Assembly: GCA_035629935.1 (NCBI GenBank)
Contig: DASQLQ010000141.1
Span: forward strand, 32,636-96,635
From: DASQLQ01 sp035629935
GTDB lineage: Bacteria > Actinomycetota > CADDZG01 > WHSQ01
Length of the DNA stretch: 64,000 nucleotides
Direction of reading: 5' to 3'
A program made the translations under genes and the position numbers. Each line of letters starts with the position of its first letter. Positions within the stretch are counted from its first letter, which is position 1. Below the pieces are notes generated by a model, which saw only the letters and a list, made by a program, of their open reading frames with translations, did no database searches and was not told the DNA's origin. This document shows, in pieces, positions 24,363-34,600 of this stretch.

Positions 24363-25655
24363 TTGCCGACACGCCGCGGCCTCCTACTCGCATCAGCCGG
24401 CATCGCCTTGTGGGTCGCCGGACGGATCTTTGGGTCCCAGGCGGTCGAACAACTCGGCTTCGCGATGCTTGCCCTCGTCGGCATTGCTATAGCCGTCGTG
24501 AGGGTGAGTCGGCACGATCTGACCGTGTCGCGGCGCATCACGCCCGAACGAGCTCGGGCCCATCAGCCCGTGACGGTCACGTTGACGATCGAGAACCTGG
24601 GCAAGGGCCGCGCACCGCTCGTCATGCTCGACGACCATGTACCCGTTGGCCTCGCCGGACGGGCTCGCTTCGTTCTTCCCGGACTCGAAGCCGGAGGGCA
24701 TCGGAATGCCGACTTACCCCTTCGGCCGGAACAACGTGGCAGGTACGAGATCGGACCTCTCGAGGTGGAGACCGCCGATCCCTTCGGACTGGCGAGACTG
24801 CGCTCCAGAGCCTTAGGTGTGTCCGAGTTCGTGGTGCATCCCCGCATCGAACGTCTATTGATGCCCAAGGACACGGGCGAACGGCAGAGCGTTGCGCGCG
24901 CGAGCATCCGGCACGCAACCGGCCCCCAAGGTGAGGACTTCTACACGATCCGCGATTACGTCGAGGGTGACGACCTCCGCAAGATCCATTGGGCGTCGAC
25001 CGCGAAGCGGGGGAAGTACATGATCCGCCACGAAGAAACGCCGTGGCACACGCGTGCCTCTGTCGTCATCGACGACCGGCGGCTTCCCTACGGTGCTTTT
25101 GGTGAGCACGCCTCCTTCGAGCGGAGCATCTCGGCAACCGCCTCCTTGTTGGATCTGTATCAGCGCGCGGGTTATGGATATCGCTTGGCCGGAGCCCACC
25201 ATCCCGGTCTTCCCTCCGGCAAAGGCACCGATCACTTCAATCGATGCCTCGATCTGCTCGCAACACTGGAGCCGAAAGGCAACACGAAGGAAGCGGATCC
25301 GATGATGCTGGCGCGGCTGGCCGAGCTCGAGGCGCGCCCTGGGGCCGAGGCCACATTGGTGATCGTGACCGGGACGCTCCAGCCCGAGGTAGGTGCTGCT
25401 CTCGCCCGACTCCGACGCGTTTACCGGCAGATCATCGCCGTGTCGTTCCCCGCCCATCGCTACGGAACGGCATCGACCGGTGATAGATGGCAAGGCGAAC
25501 GCACGACACGCGAAGTCGCCGCCTTGGTCACCAGAGCAGGTGGGCGTGTACTCGTCCTCGGACCCGGGGACCGATTCGCTGCCGCATGGGCCTCGTTCTC
25601 GACCCGTGCCTCGACAGGTGAGATGAGATGGGATCTGAAGCCAGAGCACGCCTAG
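24363..25655 (+). CDS. DUF58 domain protein, MoxR partner
   Basis: 430 residues, starting at TTG 15 bases after the moxR stop with AGGGA upstream. Two hydrophobic segments at the N-terminus (about 5-45) anchor it. A beta-rich region (about 60-140) is followed by the DUF58 signature GEDFYTIRDYVEGDD and the KIHWASTAKRGK block (near 205-222), then a vWA-like C-terminal fold. The partner role with MoxR and a transglutaminase is typical, but the function is unknown. The 3' end overlaps the next gene by 28 bases, in another frame. Confidence 0.9.
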   Translation: MPTRRGLLLASAGIALWVAGRIFGSQAVEQLGFAMLALVGIAIAVVRVSRHDLTVSRRITPERARAHQPVTVTLTIENLGKGRAPLVMLDDHVPVGLAGRARFVLPGLEAGGHRNADLPLRPEQRGRYEIGPLEVETADPFGLARLRSRALGVSEFVVHPRIERLLMPKDTGERQSVARASIRHATGPQGEDFYTIRDYVEGDDLRKIHWASTAKRGKYMIRHEETPWHTRASVVIDDRRLPYGAFGEHASFERSISATASLLDLYQRAGYGYRLAGAHHPGLPSGKGTDHFNRCLDLLATLEPKGNTKEADPMMLARLAELEARPGAEATLVIVTGTLQPEVGAALARLRRVYRQIIAVSFPAHRYGTASTGDRWQGERTTREVAALVTRAGGRVLVLGPGDRFAAAWASFSTRASTGEMRWDLKPEHA

Positions 25656-28066
25656 GACTCGCCGCGCTGCTGTCGGTCACGTTGGTGGGGTTCTCGCGCG
25701 TCTTCCAAGAAGGCGACTACCCGGGCCCGGCGATGCTCGGCATGCTTATAGCCGTCGGCATCACATTGCTGTGTCGGCGGATCGGACTGGCTTCGTGGGT
25801 TTCATTAGTGGTGTCCGTTGGGACACTCGGTTGGTACCTCTGTCTCGTCTTCGCTGCGTCGAACACATTCTTCGGCTTGCCGACGATCGGGGCGTTCCGC
25901 CAGATCGGCGAACACGTCCAGCGCGCCTATGTGCTGAGCAATGTCGACTATGCCCCCGTCCCCTTGCGCCCCGGCTACGTGCTCATGATGGTCGCAGCGA
26001 TGTGGCTCCTGGCGACGCTGGGTGAGATCGCAACCTTTAGATGGCGGCAACCCCTGGTGGTTGCGATCGCTTCGGCAGCGATGTTCTCGTTCGTCTTGAT
26101 AGTGGGGATACCTGACGGCGCGCAGTTCTTCACAGTGCTGTTCCTGCTGGGCCTCCTCACGTATCTCGGACTGGAATCGGCTCACCGTCTCCGTTCCTGG
26201 GGCCGGTGGGTTTCAGCATGGTCGGCCCGACGCTGGGACACGGAGGTCACCACCGGGCCACTGGCGCGGAAGATGGGTGCGTCGTGTCTTGCCGCCGCGA
26301 TCGTGGCGCCCGTCTTCCTGCCGGCGATCGGCTCCGGGCTCCTCTCCTGGAGGAGTCCCACCGGCCCGGGCGGAGGTGGAGGCCGGATCGACACCCTTGT
26401 GTCACTCGCCCCCAAGCTGGTCCAACAGTCAGACGACATCCTGTTCTCCGTCGATGCTCCCCAGGCCTCGTACTGGCGGCTGGTGACCCTCACCCTGTTC
26501 GATGGCGAATCGTGGCACCCCGAAGCCAACCGCGAGTCAATGTCCAACGGACGTGTCGCCTCGGAGGTGCCCGCTCCCCAGCCCGGCGTCGATCTCCTCC
26601 AGCATTACGAAGTTGAGGGACTCGAAGGGGAGCTCGTCCCCGCCGTATCCCTCCCCGAAAGCGTCACCATTCAAGGAGAAGAGGCGGACGAATACAACGA
26701 CGCGCTCGAGTTCAATCCCGTAACGGGAGATGTGGAGTTGAACAAACCGCTCGTCGAAGGACTCGAGTATCAAGTCCGATCACTCACGCCCAACGTCAAC
26801 TTCGCTTCGATGAACGACAGCACGATCCCCTCGATCCAAGACGTCGAAAGCTCGGCCGGGCTTCCGACCTTCCTCCCAGAGAACGTCTACGAGGTCCCCA
26901 AGGACTTCTGTCCTCCTGCTCAAGGACAGAACGATTGCCCGCTCCAGAACAGCCGTATCTATCGGATCGCTCAACGATGGTCGGAACAGGGAGAAACAGG
27001 GTTCGAGAAACTGCTGCTGCTGCAGAACCGCTTCCGAGGCACGTACCTTCACCAACTCCCAGGGAAGGCTGAGGTCGATGAGGTCGAAGTGAAAGCGTTG
27101 GCATCGGCCGACTACCTCGTCGAGTTCCTCACAGAGACGAAGACCGGCTACTGCCAACAATTCGCAACGGCTTTCGCCGTCCTGGCTCGCATGCTTGGGT
27201 ACCCGGCGCGGGTATCCGTGGGGTTCCTCCCCGGAGAGACCAGCATCGAGAGACCGAACCACTACGTGGTGCGCGGTAACGACGCTCACGCGTGGCCGGA
27301 GGTGTATTTCAACGAGGTGGGGTGGGTGGCCTTCGAGCCCACACCGCGCCAAGCTGCTCCTCCCCCGGCTTACACCTTGCAGCAGAACCCCGGTGCCGGG
27401 GTTAACCCACCGGCTCTCGACCCGGCTGCAGAGCGCGGGAATCGCAGAGGCCAGGGCCCGGGAGGATTCAGGGATCCTGCGGAGGTCAGGCCCGGACGAG
27501 CGAACGCGGCTCGGGAGCAACGCACCGACCCCGATGCGTGGCAGGACTCGTTCCTTCGACTGCTGCAGATCTTCGGAGGACTCGCAGCCATCTGGCTCAT
27601 TGGGATCCCCCTGGTCAAGTTCGTGCTTAACCGTCGGCGCTACCGTCGCGCGAAGACGCCAAGCGCGGTGGCGGGGGCAGCCTTCGCCGAGTTCGAACAG
27701 GTTGCCTCTGATCTGGCGTCTGCAAGGTCGCCGGCAGAGTCCGCCCACACTTACGTAGGACGTTTGATCAAGATGCAAAGGGTCCCGCCACGACCCGCGT
27801 TGCGTCTGATCGAGCTCTTCGAAGCCGCCACCTACGGGCCGTTGGCGATCAGCGAGGCCCAGGGGGCCGAGGCCGTCAAGCTGGCGCACTCCCTCCGCAC
27901 CGAGCTGTGGCGAGACGCCGGCTGGATCCAGCGGGCCGGGGCCCTGTTCTCACCGGCTGCGGTGCTGGCGGAGGTGAGTCCTAACGGGCAGCGCGGAGGC
28001 GTACTCGGGTCTCTTCGGGCAGGTCTCGCTCGAGGTTTGACTCGACCCGCCGCAAGGCCGCGATGA
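25628..28066 (+). CDS. TgpA-type membrane transglutaminase-like protein (DUF3488)
   Basis: An 812-residue membrane protein. The N-terminal third has five to seven hydrophobic helices (about 8-215), followed by an extracytoplasmic region with the transglutaminase-like fold: Cys509 in TGYCQQFATAF, His554 in GNDAHAWPEVYF and the acidic WVAFEPTPRQ block. A further membrane helix lies near 640-660, before a cytoplasmic DUF4129-like tail. TgpA of Pseudomonas is essential and acts in the periplasm; the substrate here is unknown. It completes the moxR-DUF58-tgpA operon. Its last 86 bases overlap the convergent MerR gene. Confidence 0.9.
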   Translation: MGSEARARLGLAALLSVTLVGFSRVFQEGDYPGPAMLGMLIAVGITLLCRRIGLASWVSLVVSVGTLGWYLCLVFAASNTFFGLPTIGAFRQIGEHVQRAYVLSNVDYAPVPLRPGYVLMMVAAMWLLATLGEIATFRWRQPLVVAIASAAMFSFVLIVGIPDGAQFFTVLFLLGLLTYLGLESAHRLRSWGRWVSAWSARRWDTEVTTGPLARKMGASCLAAAIVAPVFLPAIGSGLLSWRSPTGPGGGGGRIDTLVSLAPKLVQQSDDILFSVDAPQASYWRLVTLTLFDGESWHPEANRESMSNGRVASEVPAPQPGVDLLQHYEVEGLEGELVPAVSLPESVTIQGEEADEYNDALEFNPVTGDVELNKPLVEGLEYQVRSLTPNVNFASMNDSTIPSIQDVESSAGLPTFLPENVYEVPKDFCPPAQGQNDCPLQNSRIYRIAQRWSEQGETGFEKLLLLQNRFRGTYLHQLPGKAEVDEVEVKALASADYLVEFLTETKTGYCQQFATAFAVLARMLGYPARVSVGFLPGETSIERPNHYVVRGNDAHAWPEVYFNEVGWVAFEPTPRQAAPPPAYTLQQNPGAGVNPPALDPAAERGNRRGQGPGGFRDPAEVRPGRANAAREQRTDPDAWQDSFLRLLQIFGGLAAIWLIGIPLVKFVLNRRRYRRAKTPSAVAGAAFAEFEQVASDLASARSPAESAHTYVGRLIKMQRVPPRPALRLIELFEAATYGPLAISEAQGAEAVKLAHSLRTELWRDAGWIQRAGALFSPAAVLAEVSPNGQRGGVLGSLRAGLARGLTRPAARPR

Positions 28067-28499
28067 ACTCTTCCCTGTCGTAGAGGTACTCCGCCACCTT
28101 CCCGTCGATGCTCCGGGCGATGTCGTCGAGCGCCAGGAAGAACGCCATCTGTCCCTCGCGCAGAGCGTCGAGGATCTCGCCGTCGGTCCGAGCGATCTTG
28201 AAGATGCTGTGACCGTCGGTGACGAGCTTCACTTCTGACAGATGTTCATCAAGCCCGGCCTTCTTGCGGAGATACTCGATCGCGCGACGAACGCGCTGCA
28301 AACTCATCCCACCTTCGAGAAGAGAGCGAATGACTTTCAACGCGACGAGATCGCGGAACGAATAGAGGCGACGGACACCTGGTCGTCCACCGGTAGCCTG
28401 CACCGAAGGTTTCACCAGATTGATCCGGTCCCAGTAACGAAGTTGATGCGGTGTGCAACCCGTAAAACGTGTCGCCTGATCTGCGGTGAAACCATCCAT
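27981..28499 (-). CDS. MerR-family transcriptional regulator
   Basis: 172 residues. The N-terminal winged helix (about 1-75) has the typical MerR order: FTADQATRFTGCTPHQLRYWD, a wing with GVRRLYSFRDLVALKVIRSL, then GMSLQRVRRAIEYLRKK leading into the dimer helix. There is no obvious C-terminal metal-binding cysteine cluster or drug-binding domain, so the inducer is unknown. It converges on the transglutaminase gene and has its own upstream region of about 190 bases. Confidence 0.88.
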   Translation of the reverse strand: MDGFTADQATRFTGCTPHQLRYWDRINLVKPSVQATGGRPGVRRLYSFRDLVALKVIRSLLEGGMSLQRVRRAIEYLRKKAGLDEHLSEVKLVTDGHSIFKIARTDGEILDALREGQMAFFLALDDIARSIDGKVAEYLYDREEFIAALRRVESNLERDLPEETRVRLRAAR

Positions 28500-28694
28500 C
28501 AGAGCGCGCGACCTCCCGGCTAGAAAAGAACATTTGTTTAGAAAAACTGCGTTGTATTTCTTCCCGCCCGCTTGGACTTCGGGACTTCCCCCCCTGCGCT
28601 ACGTGAGGAGAGAATCTAGCGCGCGCGGTCTCGGCGCGGCAACCTGAAAGGGGCCTTTCGGAGAACTTTTTGTATCGCGCACAACATCGTCCCT
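28500..28694. other. Intergenic region upstream of the MerR gene
   Basis: No gene was found. On the minus strand an AT-rich patch (28521-28550) with AAAAAC, GAACATTTGTTT and GAAAA probably holds the MerR promoter; AACA-TT-TGTT (28529-28538) is a short dyad. The rest is GC-rich with no clear hairpin and T-run. Confidence 0.5.
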
Positions 28695-29048
28695 CTACTT
28701 GCGGTACCGGTCGCGCAACTTTCCTTCCCAGTCCCCGAAAAGGTCGCTCCACCCTCGGCGTCCTAAGTCGCGAAATCCTTTAGTGGCTAGATCTCGCACT
28801 GCCGTGGCGATCACGACGATTCCTCCCACCATCGCTCCGAACGAAGCGAGGCCGAAGAGCAGCCAGCTCGTGGCGAAGAAGGCAACCAAGAAGCCGATCC
28901 CCAAGATGAAGACGAGGGCGCCGACTTTGATCCGGCGGCCGGCCGACGAGGGATCCTCCGGCTCCAAGGACGCGAGATCAGGATCCTCTGTGAGGAGGCC
29001 TTTCTCGATCTGCTGGAGGATCTGTTGTTCTCGATCCGAAAGAGGCAC
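28695..29048 (-). CDS. DUF3040 family small membrane protein
   Basis: A 117-residue protein typical of actinobacteria. The N-terminal MPLSDREQQILQQIEKGL and DPDLASLEP blocks are the DUF3040 signature, followed by two membrane helices (about 44-68 and 70-90) and a basic C-terminal tail. GTG at 29046-29048 is the start because AGGAGG ends 3 bases before it, and the family always begins with this block; the upstream frame extension overlaps dinB. A perfect TATAAT (29060-29065 on the minus strand) is just upstream. Function unknown. Confidence 0.88.
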   Translation of the reverse strand: MPLSDREQQILQQIEKGLLTEDPDLASLEPEDPSSAGRRIKVGALVFILGIGFLVAFFATSWLLFGLASFGAMVGGIVVIATAVRDLATKGFRDLGRRGWSDLFGDWEGKLRDRYRK

Positions 29049-29079
29049 GGTCCTCCTGATTATAGAAAGGGTTTCGGGT

Positions 29080-30252
29080 CTAACTACCCTCATCGAGCAA
29101 GCGAGCAGGTCCGACGGATCCACGGCCGAACCGCCCCCTGATCGAATCGACTGCTTTGGAGGCCTCGCTCCATCGGACTAGCTGTGGTGATTCTTCCATC
29201 AGACCGAGTTGCCTCTTCGGGGGGCCGGGCTCGAGTCCCCCGATCGACACGCCCACCAATCGGATCCGCTGGACGCCTTTCTCCAACCGCAGATACAAGC
29301 TGCGAGCCACGTCGTAGATCTCCGGCGACGTATCGATCGCTCCAGACAGGGTCTTGGACCTCGTGATCGTGGTGAAGTTTGCGTAGCGAATCTTGAGCGT
29401 GATGGTGCGCCCACAGAAGCCGCTCGAGCGAAGCCTCTCGGCCGTCCGGTCGGCGAGTCGCAACACCTCTCGGAGGATCTGCTCGGTGGAATCGAGATCG
29501 TGGGCGAAGGTCTCCTCGGAGCCGATCGACTTTGCCGCCTCACGCGTCACGACTACGCGATCATCTTTCCCATGTGCAAGGTGATGCAGATGTGATCCAA
29601 GTGACTCGCCGACCGCCCGTTCGAGGGTGCGTCGCGGGACGGCTGCCACGTCCCGCACGGTCTTCAAGCCCAGGCGCTGGAGGGCTTTGGCTGTCTGGGG
29701 CCCCACCCCCCAGAGGGCGCCGATGGGGAGCGGATGTAGGAACTCCAAGATCTGTGTCTCGGGTACAACGAGCAAACCATCGGGCTTGCCACGGGCCGAA
29801 GCCAGCTTCGCGAGGAATTTGTTGGGGGCTACCCCCACCGTGCAGGCCAGTCCTAGATCGGCTATCCGTTGCTTGACCTGAGCAGCGATCGACTCGGGGG
29901 GGCCGAATAGCTTGCGCGACCCCGATACGTCGAGGAACGCCTCATCCAGCGACAGTGGTTCCACCAGAGGGGTGAAAGAGTTGAAGATCTCCCGGATCTT
30001 CTTCGAATAGAAGAGGTAGGAGTCGAAGTCGTTCGAGACGAAGGCCGCATGGGGGCAGAGCCGACGGGCCCTAACCATCGGCATCGCCGAATGAACCCCG
30101 AACTCGCGAGCCTCGTAAGACGCCGAGGTGACGACTCCCCGGCCCCCCTGCCCCCCAACGATGACCGGCTTGCCTCGAAGGCTCGGCTCTTTGAGGGATT
30201 CCACGGACGCGTAGAACGCATCCATATCCACATGGAGGATCGGTGTACTCAT
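29080..30252 (-). CDS. dinB: DNA polymerase IV (Y-family, DinB)
   Basis: A translesion polymerase that bypasses DNA damage. The catalytic carboxylates are present: Asp9 in HVDMDAFYASVE and Asp103-Glu104 in SLDEAFLDVS. The TVGVAPNKFLAKLAS fingers, the helix-hairpin-helix GVGPQTAKALQRLG and the little-finger domain are all in order, and RQLGLM near the C-terminus resembles a sliding-clamp motif. It has 390 residues. It is divergent from the aldo/keto reductase, with only 44 bases between the starts. No LexA box is visible directly upstream, unlike the nearby dnaE2 operon. Confidence 0.94.
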   Translation of the reverse strand: MSTPILHVDMDAFYASVESLKEPSLRGKPVIVGGQGGRGVVTSASYEAREFGVHSAMPMVRARRLCPHAAFVSNDFDSYLFYSKKIREIFNSFTPLVEPLSLDEAFLDVSGSRKLFGPPESIAAQVKQRIADLGLACTVGVAPNKFLAKLASARGKPDGLLVVPETQILEFLHPLPIGALWGVGPQTAKALQRLGLKTVRDVAAVPRRTLERAVGESLGSHLHHLAHGKDDRVVVTREAAKSIGSEETFAHDLDSTEQILREVLRLADRTAERLRSSGFCGRTITLKIRYANFTTITRSKTLSGAIDTSPEIYDVARSLYLRLEKGVQRIRLVGVSIGGLEPGPPKRQLGLMEESPQLVRWSEASKAVDSIRGRFGRGSVGPARLLDEGS

Positions 30253-30296
30253 CGGACTACAGTGGCATCTTCGAGCTCGCCGCGGGAGGAATAGAG

Positions 30297-31340
30297 ATGG
30301 AATATCGGGTTCTCGGCAACACCGGCGTCAGGGTCAGCGTCCAGTGTCTCGGCGCCATGATGTTCGGATCCTGGGGAAACACCGACCATGACGACTGCGT
30401 CCGGATCATCCATAAAGCCTTGGATTCGGGCATCAACTTTGTCGACACCGCAGATATCTACGGCTGGGGGGAATCTGAAGAGATCGTCGCCAAGGCGCTC
30501 AAGGATCGACGTGACGACGTTGTCCTCGCGACGAAGGTCCACGGACCGATGGGCAAGGGGGAGAACCAGAAAGGCAACTCCCGTCTGTGGATCATGCAGG
30601 AGGTCGAGAACAGCCTTCGGCGTCTCGGGACCGACCACATCGACCTCTACCAGATACACCGGCCGGAGCCGGGGGTCACTGCCCTCGAAGAGACCCTCGG
30701 TGCGCTCGACACTCTCGTGCAGCAGGGAAAGATCCGCTACGCCGGATGTTCGACATTTCCCGCATGGCAGATCGTCGAGTCGCAGTGGGTCTCGGAGCGC
30801 CGCGGGCTGACACGCTTCGTGTGCGAACAACCGCCGTACTCGATCTTCACCCGACACATCGAGACCGACGTGTTGCCGGTCGCGCAGCAGTTCGGGATGG
30901 GCGTCATCGTGTGGAGCCCGCTTTCCGGTGGATGGTTGGCAGGCAAATATCGCCGGGACCACGACATCCCGTCGGACTCCCGTGCGACCCGAGCCAAGAA
31001 CTACGGTGGACGCATCGCCGACAGGTTCGACCTGACGCGGACGGCCAACCAGCGGAAGCTCGACCTCGTCGAGGATCTCGTAGTCGTTGCCGAGAAGGCG
31101 AGTATGCCGTTGGCGCACATGGCACTGTCGTTCGCCGTTGCTCACCCGGCCGTTACCTCAGCGATCATCGGGCCACGCACGATGGAGCAACTTGACGACC
31201 TGCTGTCGGCCGCAGACCTCCGTCTGGACGACGAAGTGCTGGATGCGATCGACGAGGTCGTCGAACCGGGGACGTTCATCGAGCCGGCCGACACCGGTTG
31301 GGACCCACCATGGATGGAGCCCACCGCTCGTCGGAGGTAA
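30297..31340 (+). CDS. Aldo/keto reductase
   Basis: A NAD(P)H-dependent oxidoreductase with the (beta/alpha)8 AKR fold. The N-terminus has MEYRVLGNTGVRVS, the catalytic Asp/Tyr set lies in NFVDTADIYGWGESEEIVAKAL, the Lys in VVLATKVHGPMG, and DHIDLYQIHRPEP is a family signature. The C-terminal SAIIGPRTMEQLDDLL block binds the cofactor. ATG at 30297 is chosen because GGGAGGA sits 6 bases upstream. It has 347 residues. It resembles the YhdN/PdxI-like group, substrate unknown. Confidence 0.92.
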   Translation: MEYRVLGNTGVRVSVQCLGAMMFGSWGNTDHDDCVRIIHKALDSGINFVDTADIYGWGESEEIVAKALKDRRDDVVLATKVHGPMGKGENQKGNSRLWIMQEVENSLRRLGTDHIDLYQIHRPEPGVTALEETLGALDTLVQQGKIRYAGCSTFPAWQIVESQWVSERRGLTRFVCEQPPYSIFTRHIETDVLPVAQQFGMGVIVWSPLSGGWLAGKYRRDHDIPSDSRATRAKNYGGRIADRFDLTRTANQRKLDLVEDLVVVAEKASMPLAHMALSFAVAHPAVTSAIIGPRTMEQLDDLLSAADLRLDDEVLDAIDEVVEPGTFIEPADTGWDPPWMEPTARRR

Positions 31341-31342
31341 TT

Positions 31343-31624
31343 GTGGCTTGGGTTGTAATCGGTGGGTTGATGGTTTGCGTTTTCATCCTCGCGTTGGTGA
31401 TCGCCCGCCGATCTGGACGCCGGACCGAGCGCGTGTCGGTGGGACACCGCCGCCGCAGATACGCGGGCCCCGGTTCGAGTTGGGTCACCGGGGCGGGTCA
31501 TGGTGCCGGAGCGAGTGGCTTCGCCGTACTCGGGGATCACGATGATGGCGACTTCGATGGGCCCGCCACGGATGGAGGCGGTTTTGACGGAGGCGGAGGT
31601 TTCGACGGCGGAGGAGCTGACTAG
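31343..31624 (+). CDS. Small membrane protein with Gly/Asp-rich tail
   Basis: A GTG at 31343-31345 follows GGAGG (31333-31337), which overlaps the end of the aldo/keto reductase gene. The 93-residue product has one N-terminal membrane helix (residues 1-22), a basic Arg-rich stretch, then a Gly/Asp-rich repeat tail (FDGGGGFDGGGAD). Similar tails are seen in TPM-domain and other surface proteins, but nothing specific is recognised. Probably cotranscribed with the reductase. Confidence 0.6.
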   Translation: MAWVVIGGLMVCVFILALVIARRSGRRTERVSVGHRRRRYAGPGSSWVTGAGHGAGASGFAVLGDHDDGDFDGPATDGGGFDGGGGFDGGGAD

Positions 31625-31673
31625 GACGGGGACCCTGACCCGAACGCCGGCGGCCCCGGCCGTCGGCGAGAAC

Positions 31674-34600
31674 TTAACGGCCGGCACTGCCACCACTTGC
31701 ATGCCATAGACGTCCGGTGGGTTTCAGGTCTCCTCGAGGAGCGGTGAGACCCGCAGCTGCTTGCTTGTGACGTTGCCGGTTGATCGCATCCTTGATCGAG
31801 AAACCCCGGTTGCGGTCCTGGGCCAACTCGGCGAGATCGAATACCTCCTCAGCCACGACGGTGATCCCGACGTTATTGGGATCCGTTCTGTGAACGCGTG
31901 ACGCTCCCCCGCGTTTGCGCACTTGTCCGTGCACCAGTTGCAACCACGAATGGAAGACGGTCCGGGCGCAACGAGGCTGCACCCGCTCGAAGATCGTCAC
32001 ATCGATAGGGCCGGTGAGGTCGTCGATGGTCAGAAAGATGATCCGCTGGCCGGAGCGGATCGCCGGAGTCTGACTAGCGACCTTCACGCCGGCGACCCAC
32101 ACCCAGGAATCGTTGCGCTTACGGAGCAGGTTGTCGCCCGAAGTGCATCCGAGCTCGACCAACAACGGTTCGTAGAGGCTCATGATGTGGCGGCGGGCGT
32201 CGATCCCGGTGATATCGAGTTCGGCTTCGGTCTCCTCCAGCGGGGTGTAAGCCGGAAGTCCGGGCAACGATTCACTCACCGGCTCGTCGAGCGAAAGAGC
32301 CAACTGCGCCCCCGCTCTTATCTTGGGTTCGGAGATCAGGTCGACGATGCGCCACAACAACTCACGCCGCCGGCGGGTCGACTCGACGGAATCGAGAGCC
32401 CCCACATGGACGAGATTCTCGAGCACGGGCCGCGAGACCTCCGTCCGGCGCCACAGGTCTTCTAGCGAAGTGAAGGGGCCGGCGGCCCGAGCCTCGAGGA
32501 TCGATGTGATCTCGGTCTCGGAGATGTCGCGGACGTCGGCCAAAGCAAGCCGTATCCCTGCTTTGCCTTGGGCATCCACTTCCACTCGGTAGGTCTTGAA
32601 GGACGCATTCACATCCACAGGGAATATCGGGACGCCGGAGTTACGAGCGTCGGCAACGATCAAACGGCGCGGGTACATGCCGGGATCGTGAGTTAGTACG
32701 CCGGCCAGGAATGCTGCCGGGTGCCGGGCCTTCAACCACGCCGAGAGGTAGGTCGGCAGTGCGAAGGCTGCCGCGTGTGACTTGCAGAAGCCGAAGGAGG
32801 CAAACGCAAACACTTCTTTCCACAAAGCTTTCGCTTTCCCCGGGGTGAAGCCGTTGTTGATCGCCGAAGACACGAACCACTTGGCCACGTCGTTCTCGGG
32901 GGGCCTGATCTCGATCTGTTGATTGCGCTTCGACGGCATGCCGCCACGCCCGGGCTTCGGCTCCTGGCCGGGAGCGAACTCCCACTTCGGTCCGTGGGTC
33001 ATTCCGAATCCGTCGGGTCTACGACCCGGTCTGTCATCGGGGTCGTCGGGCGCCGCCGGGCGCTCGGCATCGAGATGGCGTCGCACGTAATCGGCGTCGG
33101 CCAGCGAGCATCCGGTCACCGCGGCGATGACCCGGATGACCTGCTCGTGATACACGACGACGCCGTTCGTCTCCGCCAGGATCGGACGTAAGGATTCGTG
33201 CGAGTAGTTCGACTCGGCGAAACCGTGCCGACGATTCAGGAACGGCTTGATCATGTCGGACTTGACCGGGCCGGGCCGGAACAACGAGATGTCGATGATC
33301 AGATCCTCGAACCGGTTCGGTTGGAAGCGCGCCAGCAACTCCCGCTGACCCGGCGATTCGATCTGGAAGCAACCAAGAGTCTTGGACGAACGGATCAGCT
33401 CGAACGCCTGCTCGTCGTCGTGTGAGAGCGAATCGAGATCGACCTCTTCGCCGGTCATCCGTCCGATCTCTTGGGTCGCGTGCGAGATCGACGACAACAT
33501 GCGAACACCGAGCACGTCGAGTTTGGCGAGGCCGAGCTCTTCGACATCGTCCTTATCGGCCTGCAGCATCGGGAAGCCCTGAAACGACTCCTGCATCGGC
33601 ACCCGATCCATGAGGTCCCGTGACGACAGGATCATCCCGGAGGGGTGCAAGGCGAGGTGCCGGGGGAACCCGTCTATCTCCTGACAGAGATGGAACAGCT
33701 GCTCGAGCTGGCCGGCCCTAAGGTTCGTCCCGGCGAGTTCGGGGAGGCGTTCGATCGCGGCGGGGATATCGCGCGCAGCGATGCGAGGGAACGCCTTGGC
33801 AACGACGTCGATCTCTTCGAGAGGCATGCCGAGGGCCTTGCCCACCTCGCGGATCGCTCCCCTGGCACGGAACGTGTCGACCATGCAGCACATAGCGGTT
33901 TGCTCGGCGCCGTAAGTGTCGCCGATGTAACGGAGGATCTCTTCGCGGCGGTGCGACTCGACATCGATGTCGATATCGGGGATCTCCTCGCGGCGCTCGT
34001 TCATGAATCGCTCGAATAGAAGGTCGTAGCGGATCGGATCGACGTCGGAGATCTCGAGCACGTAACAGACGAGCGAACCGGCCGCGCTCCCCCGGCATGA
34101 ACAGCGGATCCCCATCACTTTCTTGATGTGCCGCACGATCTCGGCGACCAGCACGAAGAAACCGGCGAATCCCATCTTTTGGATCATCCCGAGCTCGTGT
34201 TGGAGTCGGTCGTCGACCTCTCGTGTGATCGTTGGATAACGCAGCGCGGCCCCCTCGTAACAACGTCGAGCCAGCTCGCCCGTCGGGCTGACGCCTTTCA
34301 ACCACGGCATCTCGGGGAAGTGGTAGCTGCCGAGATCGAGATCGAACTCGCACTGCTCCGCGATCCGCCACGTCTCGTCGACGGCGTCCGGGCAGTCGTA
34401 GAACAACTCGGCCATGTCGATGGCGTCTTTCAAGTAGTACTCGGATGTGTTGCGCAGAGCTTGTGTCCTCGATAGAGGCACGATCTCTTTGATCGCGTGG
34501 AGGAGCTCGTGCACGCCGGCGTCCTGGGGGGCCGGATAGTGCACGTCGTTCGTCGCTACCGCGGGGATGCCGGTGTCCTTGGCGATACCGAGCAACCGAT

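Noticed and set aside
28528..28539. GAACATTTGTTT as a second LexA box upstream of the MerR gene
   Set aside because: The outer bases of the consensus (CGAAC...GTTCG) are missing on one side, with several mismatches, and the gene is not a typical SOS member.
29214..29250. GGCTCGAGTCCCCCG resembling a tRNA T-loop
   Set aside because: It is inside the conserved C-terminal coding part of dinB and no acceptor or anticodon stem can be built.
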